From the NCBI RefSeq assembly GCF_015670745.1, contig NZ_JADPCH010000005.1, positions 1 to 54,574 of the forward strand: a DNA stretch of 54,574 bases. The letters run 5' to 3'. Numbering within the stretch: the stretch's first letter is position 1; each line of letters starts with the position of its first letter. This DNA comes from Collinsella aerofaciens (lineage in GTDB: Bacteria; Actinomycetota; Coriobacteriia; Coriobacteriales; Coriobacteriaceae). A program made the position numbers and the translations under genes. The notes under the pieces are model-generated. The model was not told where the DNA came from. It did no database searches and saw only the letters and a list, made by a program, of their open reading frames with translations. Positions 34,933 to 43,458 of the stretch are shown piece after piece.

Positions 34933-34950
34933 AGTGAGGAGATGATTCAC

Positions 34951-35865
34951 ATGCAGATCAACAAGGTCGCCTTTATCGGCAAGGGCGGCGTCGGCCTGCT
35001 CTACGGCAGCATGATTGCCACGGCCCTCGGCAATGACGCCGTCGAATACGTCATGGACGACGCCCGTTTCGAGCGTCACGCAGGCGACGCCCTTACGGTC
35101 AACGGCGAGCCCTGCGCACTCAAGTCCGTGCGCGCCAGCGAGGCAACGCCCGCCAATCTGGTCATTCTCACGGTCAAGACGACTGGACTCGACCAGGCGC
35201 TCAAGACTATGGAACACATCGTGGGACCCAACACGCTCATCGCCTCGCTGTGCAACGGCATTACGAGCGAGCAAAAGATTGCCGAGCGCTTTGGCTGGAA
35301 GCACACCGTCCTGGGTATCTGCCAGGGCATGGACGCCGTATTCCTCGACGGCGCGCTCACCTTTACCAATGCGGGCGAAATCCGCTTTGGCGCGGCGGCC
35401 GGCACGGATCCTGCAACCATTACCGCAATCGACGAGCTCTACACGCGCTGCGGCATCGCCCATACCGTCGAGAGCGACATTGCGCACCGCATGTGGGCCA
35501 AACTCATGCTCAACGACGGCATCAACCAGACCTGCATGGCCTACGGCGGGACCTACGGAAGCGCCACGGAGCCGGACTCCGAGCAGCGCCGCTGCTTTGT
35601 TTCCGCCATGCGCGAAACGCTTGCGGTCGCTAACGCCGAGGGCATTGAGCTGACCGAAGCAGACCTGACGCAGATGGTGCACCTCATCGAGGGAATCGAC
35701 CCCGCCGGTATGCCCTCGATGGCGCAGGACCGCATCGCACAACGAAAAACCGAAGTCGAGGAGTTCGCGGGCACCATCTGCCGCCTCGCAGCCAAACACG
35801 ATATCCAAGTGCCGCAAAACGATTGGCTCTATCGGCGCATCCGCGATATCGAGAAAAGCTGGTAG
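34951..35865 (+). CDS. Ketopantoate reductase-like protein (PanE/ApbA family)
   Basis: NADPH-dependent reductase of 304 residues. The N-terminal Rossmann domain has KVAFIGKGGVGLLYG and LVILTVKTTGLDQAL (catalytic-region Lys). Further on, SLCNGITSEQKIAERFGW fits the family. The C-terminal helical domain carries HRMWAKLMLNDGINQTCM, matching the family's KxxxNxxxN-type pattern. It may make pantoate for coenzyme A, but other members act on different 2-oxo acids and no panB or panC is near. The ATG at 34951 is preferred, with GAGGAG nine bases upstream. A strong terminator follows. Confidence 0.85.
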   Translation: MQINKVAFIGKGGVGLLYGSMIATALGNDAVEYVMDDARFERHAGDALTVNGEPCALKSVRASEATPANLVILTVKTTGLDQALKTMEHIVGPNTLIASLCNGITSEQKIAERFGWKHTVLGICQGMDAVFLDGALTFTNAGEIRFGAAAGTDPATITAIDELYTRCGIAHTVESDIAHRMWAKLMLNDGINQTCMAYGGTYGSATEPDSEQRRCFVSAMRETLAVANAEGIELTEADLTQMVHLIEGIDPAGMPSMAQDRIAQRKTEVEEFAGTICRLAAKHDIQVPQNDWLYRRIRDIEKSW

Positions 35866-35898
35866 CGCCAACGCACCGCATTCAACAGCCTTAACAGC

Positions 35899-35937
35899 AA
35901 AGCCGCCGCAAGGGAACCGTTCCCCCGCGGCGGCTTT
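35899..35937 (+). terminator. Intrinsic terminator
   Basis: AAAGCCGCCGC pairs with GCGGCGGCTTT around a 17-base loop, 34 bases after the PanE-like gene. Confidence 0.85.
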
Positions 35938-35974
35938 CATCTTCGTCTATGACCGGCTGCCAATCTCACAACAG

Positions 35975-36181
35975 TTATCGTTGCGATTCTGGAACCTCTT
36001 CCTCGTCATCGCGGCAAAGTAGCACGCCGGCGCCTCCCAGCAGGGCCGCTGCAATCAAGGCGCCCACAACCACAGGAGCGGCGCCCGTAGCGGACTGCAG
36101 GCCGACGGCTAACGCCGCCGTCGGACCAAGACATCCGATTAAAAGGGCAACGACGGCAATAGCGACATCTCGAGCGTTCAT
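35975..36181 (-). CDS. Small membrane protein, unknown function
   Basis: Protein of 68 residues with two hydrophobic helices (VAIAVVALLIGCLGPTAALA and APVVVGALIAAALLGGAGVL) and a short acidic tail, DDEEEVPESQR. GAGGAAG lies nine bases before the ATG, and the codon pattern fits a real gene. No family is recognised. The next minus-strand gene ends 200 bases away on the other side of a promoter-free stretch, so it is probably transcribed alone. The stop is TAA. Confidence 0.65.
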   Translation of the reverse strand: MNARDVAIAVVALLIGCLGPTAALAVGLQSATGAAPVVVGALIAAALLGGAGVLLCRDDEEEVPESQR

Positions 36182-36368
36182 GGGACCACTTCCTCCACGA
36201 GAAAGACTTTGTTTCTCATAACTTAGTGTGCCCCGCGCCCATATGCGCGGTGTACTGCCACGGTAAGCGCTCTGTTAACTCAAGCACGCACAAAAGACGG
36301 ACGCCCTTACGTTGCCCAAAGGCTCGGTAAAGACGCCCGCCCGTCATGTCCTATTGGCTTATGGCAGA

Positions 36369-37145
36369 TTACCAACCGGTATAGTAGTCGGTGGTTCCGG
36401 CTGCGCAGCCGGAGTCATAGACCTTGCACTCACCCTTGGAACCGGTAAACGTGGAGCCCTGAGCCTTATCGCCCGCGGCCACGACGTAGTAACCATCAGA
36501 ATCGCGCCAAAAGCCCTCGGAATCCTGAGTCCACTCGCCCGTGCGGTGATGGTAGAGCACGTTGCTGCTGTAATAGGTCTCACGACGACCGTTATAGTTA
36601 TTGACGCCGGCGGAACGCGTCAGTCCCGAACCATTCGCATAATACGCAGCTGCCGTATAGGACGGCCCGTAGCCTGCGTTGCTATATGAAGCCTGGGCGG
36701 CCTCGGCGGCCTCGGCTTCGGCTGCGGCAGCCTCGAGCGCCTCGCGCTTGGCATCCTCGAGCGTGGAGCGAAGCTCGTCGAGCTCGGTCGACTTGGCGTC
36801 GACCTCCCCCATCGTCAACAGGCTACCCGCGTCGTCGATGCAACCCTGCAACACAGCGCGCTCGTCATCGGTGGCATAGTCACCGTACATGTTCATGATG
36901 ATCTGGGCGCGGACCTCCAGGGAATCGCGCTTGGCCCCCATAGAGGCGTTCCACTCCTGCATAGAGCCATAACCGTCGCCGCGATAGTCGACGGGCTGCA
37001 TCAGCGTCGCCTCGGACGGCGTGGATCCGACCGTGTCGGACAGTGTTGCCGCGTGGGCATCGGTTGCGCCGGCGCCCGCCAAAAGTGCCACGGTCAGAGC
37101 GGCGGAAAGGGCGGCGGCTTTCGGTTTTCGTGAATCAATCCTCAT
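36369..37145 (-). CDS. Secreted protein with coiled coil, unknown function
   Basis: Exported protein of 258 residues. The signal peptide is about residues 1-32 (ALTVALLAGAGATDAHA). Then come a helical region (LEVRAQIIMNMYGDYATDDE) and an Ala/Glu-rich coiled coil (REALEAAAAEAEAAEAAQAS). The C-terminal half is rich in Tyr, Gly and Asn and ends DSGCAAGTTDYYTGW. Two late Cys residues may form a disulphide. There is no lipobox or sorting signal, so it is probably released or wall-associated. The ATG at 37145 has GGAGG nine bases upstream; a much longer in-frame reading starts in the metY terminator and is rejected. Confidence 0.8.
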   Translation of the reverse strand: MRIDSRKPKAAALSAALTVALLAGAGATDAHAATLSDTVGSTPSEATLMQPVDYRGDGYGSMQEWNASMGAKRDSLEVRAQIIMNMYGDYATDDERAVLQGCIDDAGSLLTMGEVDAKSTELDELRSTLEDAKREALEAAAAEAEAAEAAQASYSNAGYGPSYTAAAYYANGSGLTRSAGVNNYNGRRETYYSSNVLYHHRTGEWTQDSEGFWRDSDGYYVVAAGDKAQGSTFTGSKGECKVYDSGCAAGTTDYYTGW

Positions 37146-37456
37146 GTAGCTGGAAACCTCCGTAGTGCGTTTTTGCTGCGTTTGAGCTGCGTGTGATTCG
37201 ATCGCGCTGCATAGTACCCCGAGCAAATCGCGACCTGCGGTTTTTCTCAAAAGGTGCACGTCATTTGCGTAAAACTCACATCCTCTCAACAGGAGTTTTC
37301 CACATCTCGATTGCATAAAGCATGTCAAAAACCCTGTAATAGCGCCCTTCCTATGCAAAAAAGCGTCTGCGCAACCATTGCTTGCGCAGACGCCTTGAGC
37401 AGGCATTCTATGCAGTTATACCTATCGAGTCGCAAGGGGTCCTTGCACAAGTCGTC
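37146..37456. other. Intergenic region between metY and the secreted-protein gene
   Basis: Apart from the metY terminator at 37357-37393 I see no gene. The minus-strand promoter of the secreted-protein gene must lie between about 37160 and 37350, but no good match stands out. Confidence 0.5.
37357..37393 (-). terminator. Intrinsic terminator after metY
   Basis: GCGTCTGCGCAA pairs perfectly with TTGCGCAGACGC around a seven-base loop, followed by TTTTTT on the minus strand. Confidence 0.92.
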
Positions 37457-38767
37457 TTACTCGTCCAGCGCGGCAAAGGCCTGCTTCAGGTCCCAAATGA
37501 TGTCCTCGGCGTTCTCGGTACCGATGGAAAGACGGATCGTGGAGGGCGTGATGTTCTGCTCGGCGAGCTCCTCGGCAGAGAGCTGGGAGTGCGTGGTGGT
37601 AGCCGGGTGCACGACGAGCGACTTGACGTCGGCCACGTTGGCGAGCAGCGAGAACACCTGCAGATGATCGATGAACTTCCAAGCTGCCTCCTGGCCACCC
37701 TTAATCTCAAAGGTAAAGATCGAGGCACCGCCGTTGGGGAAGTACTTCTGATAGAGCTCGTGATCGGGATGTTCAGGCAGGCTCGGGTGGTTCACCTTGG
37801 CGACGTGGCTGTCACCAGCCAGGAACTCAACGACCTTCTTGGTGTTCTCGACATGACGGTCAACGCGCAGCGACAGAGTCTCGGTGCCCTGGAGCAGGAC
37901 CCAGGCGTTGAACGGGCTGATGCAGGCGCCCTCGTCACGCAGCAGGATAGCGCGGACATAGGTTGCGAAGGCGGCGGGACCGGCAGCCTCGGCAAACGAG
38001 ACACCGTGGTAGGAGGGGTTGGGCTCAGCGATCTGGGCATACTTGCTACTCGCTTTCCAATCGAAGTTACCGCCGTCGACGATCACACCGCCCAGCGAGG
38101 TGCCGTGGCCGCCGATGAACTTGGTTGCGGAGTGGACGACGATGTTGGCACCATGCTCCAGCGGACGGAACAGATACGGGGTGCCGAAGGTGTTATCGAC
38201 GACAACCGGCAGACCGCGCTTCTTGGCGATCTCGGAGATGGCGTCGATGTTGGGGATGTCGGAGTTGGGGTTGCCGAGCGTCTCGAGATAGATGACCGTG
38301 GTGTTGTCCCTGATGGCACCCTCGACCTCTTCCAGGTTATGGGCATCGACAAACGTGGTCTCGACGCCAAACTGGGAGAGCGTATGCTCCAGCAGGTTGT
38401 AGGAGCCACCGTAGATGGTCTTCTGAGCCACCACGTGGTCACCGGCCTGGGCAAGAGCCTGCAGGGTATAGGTGATGGCAGCGGCGCCAGAGGCGACGGC
38501 AAGACCTGCCACGCCACCCTCGAGGGCGGCGATACGGTCCTCGAAGACGCCCTGGGTGGAGTTGGTCAGACGGCCGTAGATGTTACCGGCGTCGGCAAGA
38601 CCAAAGCGGTCGGCGGCGTGCTGGGAGTTGCGGAACACATAGCTCGTGGTCTGGTAGATAGGCACGGCACGGGAGTCGGATGCAGGATCGGCGCTCTCCT
38701 GGCCAACGTGCAGCTGCAGGGTATCGAAACCAAAGGTGTGCTCGGGGTTGTTGATGAACTGGCTCAT
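37457..38767 (-). CDS. metY: O-acetylhomoserine sulfhydrylase / aminocarboxypropyltransferase
   Basis: PLP enzyme of 436 residues that makes homocysteine from O-acetylhomoserine and sulphide, feeding methionine synthesis. Marks are FDTLQLHVGQE at the N-terminus, PIYQTTSYVF, ALEGGVAGLAVASGAAA, VVVDNTFGTPYL and the PLP lysine in VHSATKFIGGHGTS. The length and the LEHGANIVVHSATK region fit MetY more than cystathionine gamma-synthase. AAGGAG lies before the ATG. The leader holds a tiny cysteine-containing reading frame, and a LysR gene is divergent. The stop is TAA. Confidence 0.93.
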   Translation of the reverse strand: MSQFINNPEHTFGFDTLQLHVGQESADPASDSRAVPIYQTTSYVFRNSQHAADRFGLADAGNIYGRLTNSTQGVFEDRIAALEGGVAGLAVASGAAAITYTLQALAQAGDHVVAQKTIYGGSYNLLEHTLSQFGVETTFVDAHNLEEVEGAIRDNTTVIYLETLGNPNSDIPNIDAISEIAKKRGLPVVVDNTFGTPYLFRPLEHGANIVVHSATKFIGGHGTSLGGVIVDGGNFDWKASSKYAQIAEPNPSYHGVSFAEAAGPAAFATYVRAILLRDEGACISPFNAWVLLQGTETLSLRVDRHVENTKKVVEFLAGDSHVAKVNHPSLPEHPDHELYQKYFPNGGASIFTFEIKGGQEAAWKFIDHLQVFSLLANVADVKSLVVHPATTTHSQLSAEELAEQNITPSTIRLSIGTENAEDIIWDLKQAFAALDE

Positions 38768-38828
38768 GATGATCTCCTTGATCGAACAAAAGTAATAAGA
38801 GTGAGAGAAGTAAGTCGCTATCTCCTGA

Positions 38829-38882
38829 TTACGCCAACGGGCGCAAACAGGAGCCCGGCATTCGTCTTGGTAAGCAATTCAT
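38829..38882 (-). CDS. Candidate metY leader peptide of 17 residues
   Basis: The reading MNCLPRRMPGSCLRPLA is preceded by a near-perfect AAAGGAGG seven bases upstream, in the metY leader. It contains two Cys and two Met. Its 3' half overlaps a hairpin (CTCCTG..GCGCC-CGTT-GGCG..CAGGAG), so ribosome position could alter the RNA fold. This layout resembles cysteine-responsive attenuator peptides of actinobacteria. Expression is inferred only. Confidence 0.5.
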   Translation of the reverse strand: MNCLPRRMPGSCLRPLA

Positions 38883-39001
38883 ATGCGGGCCTCCTTTCAC
38901 ATCCCGGTTCCGTGGTTGGCTTAATTACCTACCGCCTTTGTGTGTTTTGAATAGTACGAGCATCGTCTCCCCGGGTCAATCACTTAAAAGCGCTAACCTG
39001 T

Positions 39002-39024
39002 TATCTGTTTTTTAGATAGCTATC
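39002..39024. promoter_or_regulatory. Candidate LysR operator between metY and its divergent regulator
   Basis: TATCT..AGATA inverted repeat and the perfect palindrome GATAGCTATC at 39015-39024 lie just before the LysR start. AT-rich dyads of this kind are typical LysR sites. Confidence 0.4.
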
Positions 39025-39040
39025 GAAAGGACGGGCGCCG

Positions 39041-39943
39041 ATGACCCTCCAACAGCTTCGCTTTTTGATCGCCGTGGCAGAGTCCGGCTCAATCAACGCC
39101 GCAGCCCAGCGCCTCTATACCGCTCAGTCCAACATCTCAAACGCCGTCAAAAGCCTGGAACAGGAGCTCCATCTGGAGATCTTTACGCGCTCCAGCCGCG
39201 GCGTCACGCTCACCAACGACGGCACCGAGCTTTTGGGCTATGCGCGCCAGGTCGTAGAGCAGGCCGACATGCTCGAGGCACGCTACGAGGACGGCGGCAC
39301 CCCGCAAGCCCGCCTCGCCATTTCCGCCCAGCACTACGCCTTTTCGGTCGAGGCCTTTGTCAACGTGGTCGAGCGCTGCCGCGACAGCAAGTTCGAGTTC
39401 ATCATGCGCGAGACCACCACATCGCAGATCATCGATGACGTCCGTGCGTTTCGCAGCGATATCGGCATTCTGTATCTGGATGACTTTAACGCCCGCGTTC
39501 TGCAGAAGGCCTTCGCCGATGCCCGTGCAAGCTTCCATCCCCTCTTCGACGCGACGGTCCACGTCTTCGTTAGCGAGCGCCACCCGCTCGCACGCCGCCC
39601 CCAGCTGTCCCTTGCCGACCTCACGCCCTATACGCGCTACAGCTTTGAGCAGGGAACCTCAAACTCCTTCTATTACGCCGAGGAACCTTTTAGCTATATC
39701 CCTTGCGACCGCAACATACGAATCTCGGACCGCGGAACACTTACTAACTTACTTATCACGTCGAACGGTTACACCCTGTCGACCGGCGTCCTCTCCAATG
39801 AAATGCAATGGGGTATGGCATCGATCCCGTTAGCAGACGCCCCAACGATGCGCGTAGGCTATATCATGCACGACGAGCGCAAGCCCTCTCCCCTCTTGCA
39901 GCAATACCTCGACGAGCTCAACCGCATCATCCATGCCAACTAA
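39041..39943 (+). CDS. LysR-family transcriptional regulator
   Basis: Regulator of 300 residues. The N-terminal winged helix-turn-helix reads MTLQQLRFLIAVAESGSINA, then AAQRLYTAQSNISNAVKSLE, the standard LysR DNA-binding pattern. The C-terminal part is a periplasmic-binding-like effector domain. It is divergent from metY with a 273-base gap, so control of sulphur amino acid genes (a CysB/MetR-like role) is a fair inference. GAAAGGA lies nine to ten bases before the ATG. The effector is unknown. The stop is TAA. Confidence 0.9.
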   Translation: MTLQQLRFLIAVAESGSINAAAQRLYTAQSNISNAVKSLEQELHLEIFTRSSRGVTLTNDGTELLGYARQVVEQADMLEARYEDGGTPQARLAISAQHYAFSVEAFVNVVERCRDSKFEFIMRETTTSQIIDDVRAFRSDIGILYLDDFNARVLQKAFADARASFHPLFDATVHVFVSERHPLARRPQLSLADLTPYTRYSFEQGTSNSFYYAEEPFSYIPCDRNIRISDRGTLTNLLITSNGYTLSTGVLSNEMQWGMASIPLADAPTMRVGYIMHDERKPSPLLQQYLDELNRIIHAN

Positions 39944-40042
39944 CTGTCGGAAGACGGGGTAGAAATCGTAGATTGCTAGCCCCCGGCGGGCATGGCGCTA
40001 CAATGGTCACTCACACGAAACGTACCCAACGAAAGGAACCAT

Positions 40043-40528
40043 GTGAAGGTCATCATCTATACCGACGGCTCGGCCCGATCAAATCCGGGACGCGGTGGCT
40101 ACGGTGCCGTGCTCACATACACCAACCCCGCCGGCAAGACCTTCACCTCCGAGCTTTCGCGCGGCTACGCTAAGACCACCAACAACCGCATGGAACTCAT
40201 GGCCGTCATCGTGGCGCTCGAGGCGCTCAACCGCCCCTGCGATGTCGAAGTCCATTCCGATTCGCAGTACGTTGTTAACGCCTTCAACAAGCACTGGATC
40301 GACGGCTGGAAAAAGCGCGGGTGGAAAACTGCCAACAAGCAGCCCGTCAAGAACCGCGACCTGTGGGAGCGTCTGCTTGCCGCAAAGAGCAAGCATAAGG
40401 TGGAGTTCATCTGGGTTAAGGGGCATGCCGGCCACGAGCTCAATGAGCGCTGCGACGAGCTCGCCACCACCGCGGCCGACGGAGCCAACCTCGATATCGA
40501 CACCGGCTTTAGCGAGAGCGACCTGTAA
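40043..40528 (+). CDS. rnhA: Ribonuclease HI
   Basis: Cytosolic nuclease of 161 residues that cuts RNA in RNA/DNA hybrids. Catalytic acids are in [20 protein letters not shown] (Asp), [16 protein letters not shown] (Glu), [13 protein letters not shown] (Asp) and the C-terminal [10 protein letters not shown] (Asp), with the handle region [19 protein letters not shown] and the His of [11 protein letters not shown]. The GTG at 40043 follows GAAAGGAACCAT; the overlapping ATG at 40041 runs straight into TGA and cannot be used. A possible -10 (TACAAT) lies about 45 bases upstream. Confidence 0.95.
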   Translation: MKVIIYTDGSARSNPGRGGYGAVLTYTNPAGKTFTSELSRGYAKTTNNRMELMAVIVALEALNRPCDVEVHSDSQYVVNAFNKHWIDGWKKRGWKTANKQPVKNRDLWERLLAAKSKHKVEFIWVKGHAGHELNERCDELATTAADGANLDIDTGFSESDL

Positions 40529-40601
40529 CGGCGTTTTCGCACGCTTTTATGTCCTCCCGCGCTACACTCGTCCTGTAGGCCAAACAACGCAAGGGGGACA
40601 C

Positions 40602-41708
40602 ATGCTGCGCATCGCAACCATCGGCACATCCATGATCACCGACGACTTTATCCAGGTCGTCAACGCCAACGACCAGGCTACATTCGTAGGCACGCTCTCG
40701 CGCGACGCAGATCGTGGCGCCGCCTTTACCGCCGAACACAGCGGCGAACGCAACTTCACCGCACTTGACGAGCTTGCGTCCGCCGACGACGTCGACGCCG
40801 TCTACATCGGCAGCCCCAACGCGCTCCATCACGAGCAGGCGCTCGCCTGCATCGCCGGTGGCAAGCACGTCATCGTCGAGAAGCCCTTCTGCGCCACCGA
40901 AGCGCAGGCACTGGAAGTCTTCCGCGCTGCCGAGGCAGCAGGCGTCGTGGCCCTCGAGGCCATGCGTCCGCTTCACGACCCCGCCTTCCACGCCTTTGAG
41001 GACGCTCTGGGCGAAATTGCGCCCATTCGCCGCGCCTCACTGCGCTTTGGCAAGTATTCCTCACGCTACAACGAAATCCTCGCTGGACGCGCCACCAATA
41101 TCTTCGACTGCAATATGGCATCGGGTTCCCTCATGGACATTGGCGTCTACGCCGTCGAGCCCATGGTCGAGATTTTCGGCATGCCCTCTGGTCTCACCAG
41201 CATGACCACGCTGCTCGACCCCTCAACGCAAGAGCTCACCCATGGCCCCATCGACGGTTGCGGTTCCATTCTCGCCAGCTATGGCGGTGGCCGTATCTCC
41301 GTCGAGCTCGCGCACTCCAAAATTACGAATGACCTGCTGCCCTCGCAGATCGAAGGCGAGCGTGGCACTATCCAGATCGACCATCTGTCCACGCCCCGCA
41401 ACGTCCGCATCGACTATCGCGGCGACGTCGTACGCGGCTCGGCGACCGAGGCACCGCGCGAACAGGACGACAACGGCCGCGCGCTCGATCTGCCCAAATC
41501 GAGCAACACTATGGAATACGAACTCATAGACTTTATCACCGCCATCGGTAACATCGATAACGTTAAGGAAGAGATCTGGGAGACCCCGGCGGGACGCCAC
41601 GAGCTCGGCCACTACCGCGATGTCACGCTCGTCTCGCTCCGCATCATGGATGCCGTGCGTCAGCAGGCCGGCATTACCTTCCCCGCCGATTCAGTCAAGC
41701 AGGCCTAG
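40602..41708 (+). CDS. Gfo/Idh/MocA-family oxidoreductase
   Basis: NAD(P)-dependent dehydrogenase of 368 residues. The N-terminal Rossmann fold is LRIATIGTSMITDDF, with Ser/Thr replacing part of the usual Gly motif. DAVYIGSPNALHHEQAL and VIVEKPFCATEAQAL supply the family EKP lysine. The C-terminal part has GSLMDIGVYAVEPMVEIFG. AAGGGGGACAC precedes the ATG. The acylphosphatase gene begins two bases after the stop, so the two are co-translated. It is distinct from the family member at 32176. The substrate is unknown. Confidence 0.88.
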   Translation: MLRIATIGTSMITDDFIQVVNANDQATFVGTLSRDADRGAAFTAEHSGERNFTALDELASADDVDAVYIGSPNALHHEQALACIAGGKHVIVEKPFCATEAQALEVFRAAEAAGVVALEAMRPLHDPAFHAFEDALGEIAPIRRASLRFGKYSSRYNEILAGRATNIFDCNMASGSLMDIGVYAVEPMVEIFGMPSGLTSMTTLLDPSTQELTHGPIDGCGSILASYGGGRISVELAHSKITNDLLPSQIEGERGTIQIDHLSTPRNVRIDYRGDVVRGSATEAPREQDDNGRALDLPKSSNTMEYELIDFITAIGNIDNVKEEIWETPAGRHELGHYRDVTLVSLRIMDAVRQQAGITFPADSVKQA

Positions 41709-41710
41709 CG

Positions 41711-42121
41711 ATGGGCCTCTTCGATACGTTCTTCTCCAGCGTCACCGGCAGCAGTCGAGAGCCTCAAAAACCATCAAACATCGAGCTCGAGCTGCGCCGC
41801 AGGCTTACTGTGCTCGCAAGCGACGAGGCCACTCAAGACACTCCCCTGCGCTACTTCCTGCACTGGATGGGGCAAGTCCAAGGCGTTGGTTTTCGCTTTA
41901 CCAACACCAACCTCGCGCAGGCACGCGCACTCACCGGCTGGGTGCGTAACATGGAAGACGGCTCCGTCGAGATGGAGATACAGGGGGCTCCGGCAAACAT
42001 CCTATCTCATCTCGAGGCGCTTCATGCCTCCTACGAGCGCATGGGAACGCGTTTTCGCCTCACAGACGCCCAGGCCCGAGCCCCACTTACCAATGAAGAC
42101 GGTTTCAGTCCTCGTTATTAG
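41711..42121 (+). CDS. Acylphosphatase with N-terminal extension
   Basis: Small hydrolase of 136 residues. The acylphosphatase domain covers about 48-115: HWMGQVQGVGFRFTNTNLAQ holds the phosphate loop and catalytic Arg, and GWVRNMEDGSVEMEIQG holds the catalytic Asn. A further 45 residues precede it, longer than the usual 90-residue enzyme. It probably cleaves acyl phosphates such as acetyl or carbamoyl phosphate. The gene starts two bases after the preceding oxidoreductase gene. Confidence 0.88.
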   Translation: MGLFDTFFSSVTGSSREPQKPSNIELELRRRLTVLASDEATQDTPLRYFLHWMGQVQGVGFRFTNTNLAQARALTGWVRNMEDGSVEMEIQGAPANILSHLEALHASYERMGTRFRLTDAQARAPLTNEDGFSPRY

Positions 42122-42137
42122 TATTGTGTGCTAAATA

Positions 42138-42155
42138 AGGTATCATTTACCTACG
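42138..42155 (+). promoter_or_regulatory. Candidate Fur/PerR-type operator before the regulator gene
   Basis: TAAATAAGGTATCATTTA has the dyad TAAAT-N8-ATTTA, near where a -10 (TATCAT) would lie. Coordinates are to within a few bases. Self-control by the Fur-family gene just downstream is plausible. Confidence 0.35.
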
Positions 42156-42182
42156 ACCGTTAATAGAAAAGAGGCGAGGCGC

Positions 42183-42563
42183 ATGGCGGTGCAAAGAAGA
42201 AACACCAAGCAGCGGAAGCTGGTTCTTGACGCCGTGCGCCAAAGCTATAACCACCCCACCGCCGATGAGATCTACAACGCCGTGCGCGCGCAGGATGACA
42301 AAATCAGCCGCGGTACGGTCTACCGCAATCTCAATCTCTTAGCCGACGCCGGCGAGATCCTCTCCATCAAGACGCCGGGCGGCAGCCGCTTCGATCGCAC
42401 GATCGAGCCGCATGCGCATATCATCTGCACCTCGTGCAGCCGCGTCATCGACGTACCGCTCCCCTTCGATGCCCAACTCGACGCCAAGGCGTCCGAGCAA
42501 ATCGGCTGGAACGTCACCTCGCACTACACCATCTTCGAGGGCCTCTGCCCCAACTGTAGGTAG
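42183..42563 (+). CDS. Fur-family transcriptional regulator (PerR-like)
   Basis: Regulator of 126 residues. The winged helix reads RKLVLDAVRQSYNHPTADEI and SRGTVYRNLNLLADAGEI, with the Fur-family recognition helix. The metal/dimer domain includes HAHIICTSCSRVID and the final CPNCR, giving the CxxC pairs of the structural zinc site. The short tail and the RFDRTIEPHAHIICTSC region resemble peroxide or iron sensors of Gram-positive bacteria. No target gene is adjacent. GAGGCGAGG stands before the ATG. The stop is TAG. Confidence 0.88.
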   Translation: MAVQRRNTKQRKLVLDAVRQSYNHPTADEIYNAVRAQDDKISRGTVYRNLNLLADAGEILSIKTPGGSRFDRTIEPHAHIICTSCSRVIDVPLPFDAQLDAKASEQIGWNVTSHYTIFEGLCPNCR

Positions 42564-42577
42564 ATTTTGGGACATGC

Positions 42578-43375
42578 CTACTCAGCAAGTAGACGACGCA
42601 GCTCTTCTTCGACCGTGCGCACGTAGCGGACACGGTCATTGACACCGCGCATGCTGGGATTGCAGCTCTCCATCAGATAGGGATGGCCCACCACGTTGAG
42701 CATGTCGCGATCGTTTTCGTTATCGCCAAACGCCATCATTTCGTTAAGTGAGATCCCCAGCGCGCAACCATAATCGGCAAGCGCGGACCCTTTGCCCGAA
42801 TCAAAGCCGATAAAATCGGTCCATTCGGTTCCCGACGTCATCACGTCGACACGGTCGCTAAAGAGGCGCTCGAAATACTCCAGCGCCGCCGGCTGCTCTG
42901 TCTCGGGCGTTTGAAACGCAATCTTAATGACATCCTCGTCAATGTCCTCGGGACGGTCGACCACCGCCACATCGCAGTGGACCTCATAGCGCAGGTGGTC
43001 AACAAACGCATCGTTGCCGCTTATGGTGTAGAGGTGCCCCTCGCACGAAAGTGTCACGTCGGCATGGGGATAGGCGACCACGGCATTCGCGATATCCATC
43101 GCCAGGTCACGCCCCATAGAGCGCTTGACGACAGCACGCCCCTCGCTCATGACCAGGGCGCCGTTTTCGCATACATAGGCGAGCTCATCGGCCACCGGGG
43201 CAAACAGATAGCGCAAGCTCGCATATTGACGGCCGCTCGCCGGCATAAACACGATACCGCGACGATGCAGCTCATCGATGAGCTCAAATGCCTCAGGACG
43301 CGGCTCGCGCTCCCCCGGATGCAGCAACGTGCCGTCCAAATCGCATGCAATCAGCCTGATTCCTTCAAGACCCAT
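42578..43375 (-). CDS. Cof-type HAD-IIB phosphatase
   Basis: Phosphatase of 265 residues. Motif I is RLIACDLDGTLLH at the N-terminus, motif II is VFMPASGRQYASL, and the C-terminal motif is MMAFGDNENDRDMLNVVGHPYLMES. It belongs to the same broad family as the gene at 15046, with a different cap. The substrate is probably a sugar phosphate or a nucleotide cofactor. The ATG at 43375 has GGGGGAAAG upstream; a 20-residue longer reading enters a hairpin and is rejected. It is convergent with the Fur-family gene. The stop is TAG. Confidence 0.87.
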   Translation of the reverse strand: MGLEGIRLIACDLDGTLLHPGEREPRPEAFELIDELHRRGIVFMPASGRQYASLRYLFAPVADELAYVCENGALVMSEGRAVVKRSMGRDLAMDIANAVVAYPHADVTLSCEGHLYTISGNDAFVDHLRYEVHCDVAVVDRPEDIDEDVIKIAFQTPETEQPAALEYFERLFSDRVDVMTSGTEWTDFIGFDSGKGSALADYGCALGISLNEMMAFGDNENDRDMLNVVGHPYLMESCNPSMRGVNDRVRYVRTVEEELRRLLAE

Positions 43376-43406
43376 ATGCTTTCCCCCACAGCATCTCATC
43401 AACAGC

Positions 43407-43445
43407 AAGACGGACTTTGAATAGTTGCCTCTCAAAGTCCGTCTT
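43407..43445 (-). terminator. Hairpin between UreE-like and HAD phosphatase genes
   Basis: AAGACGGACTTTGA pairs perfectly with TCAAAGTCCGTCTT over 14 bp. There is little T run. It ends about 30 bases before the phosphatase start. Confidence 0.65.
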
Positions 43446-43458
43446 ACTTATACGCACG

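Noticed and set aside
34639-34950. In-frame GTG start at 34639 that would extend the PanE-like protein by 104 residues
   Set aside because: The extension is Arg/His-rich shadow sequence and reads through a terminator; the conserved N-terminus begins at 34951.
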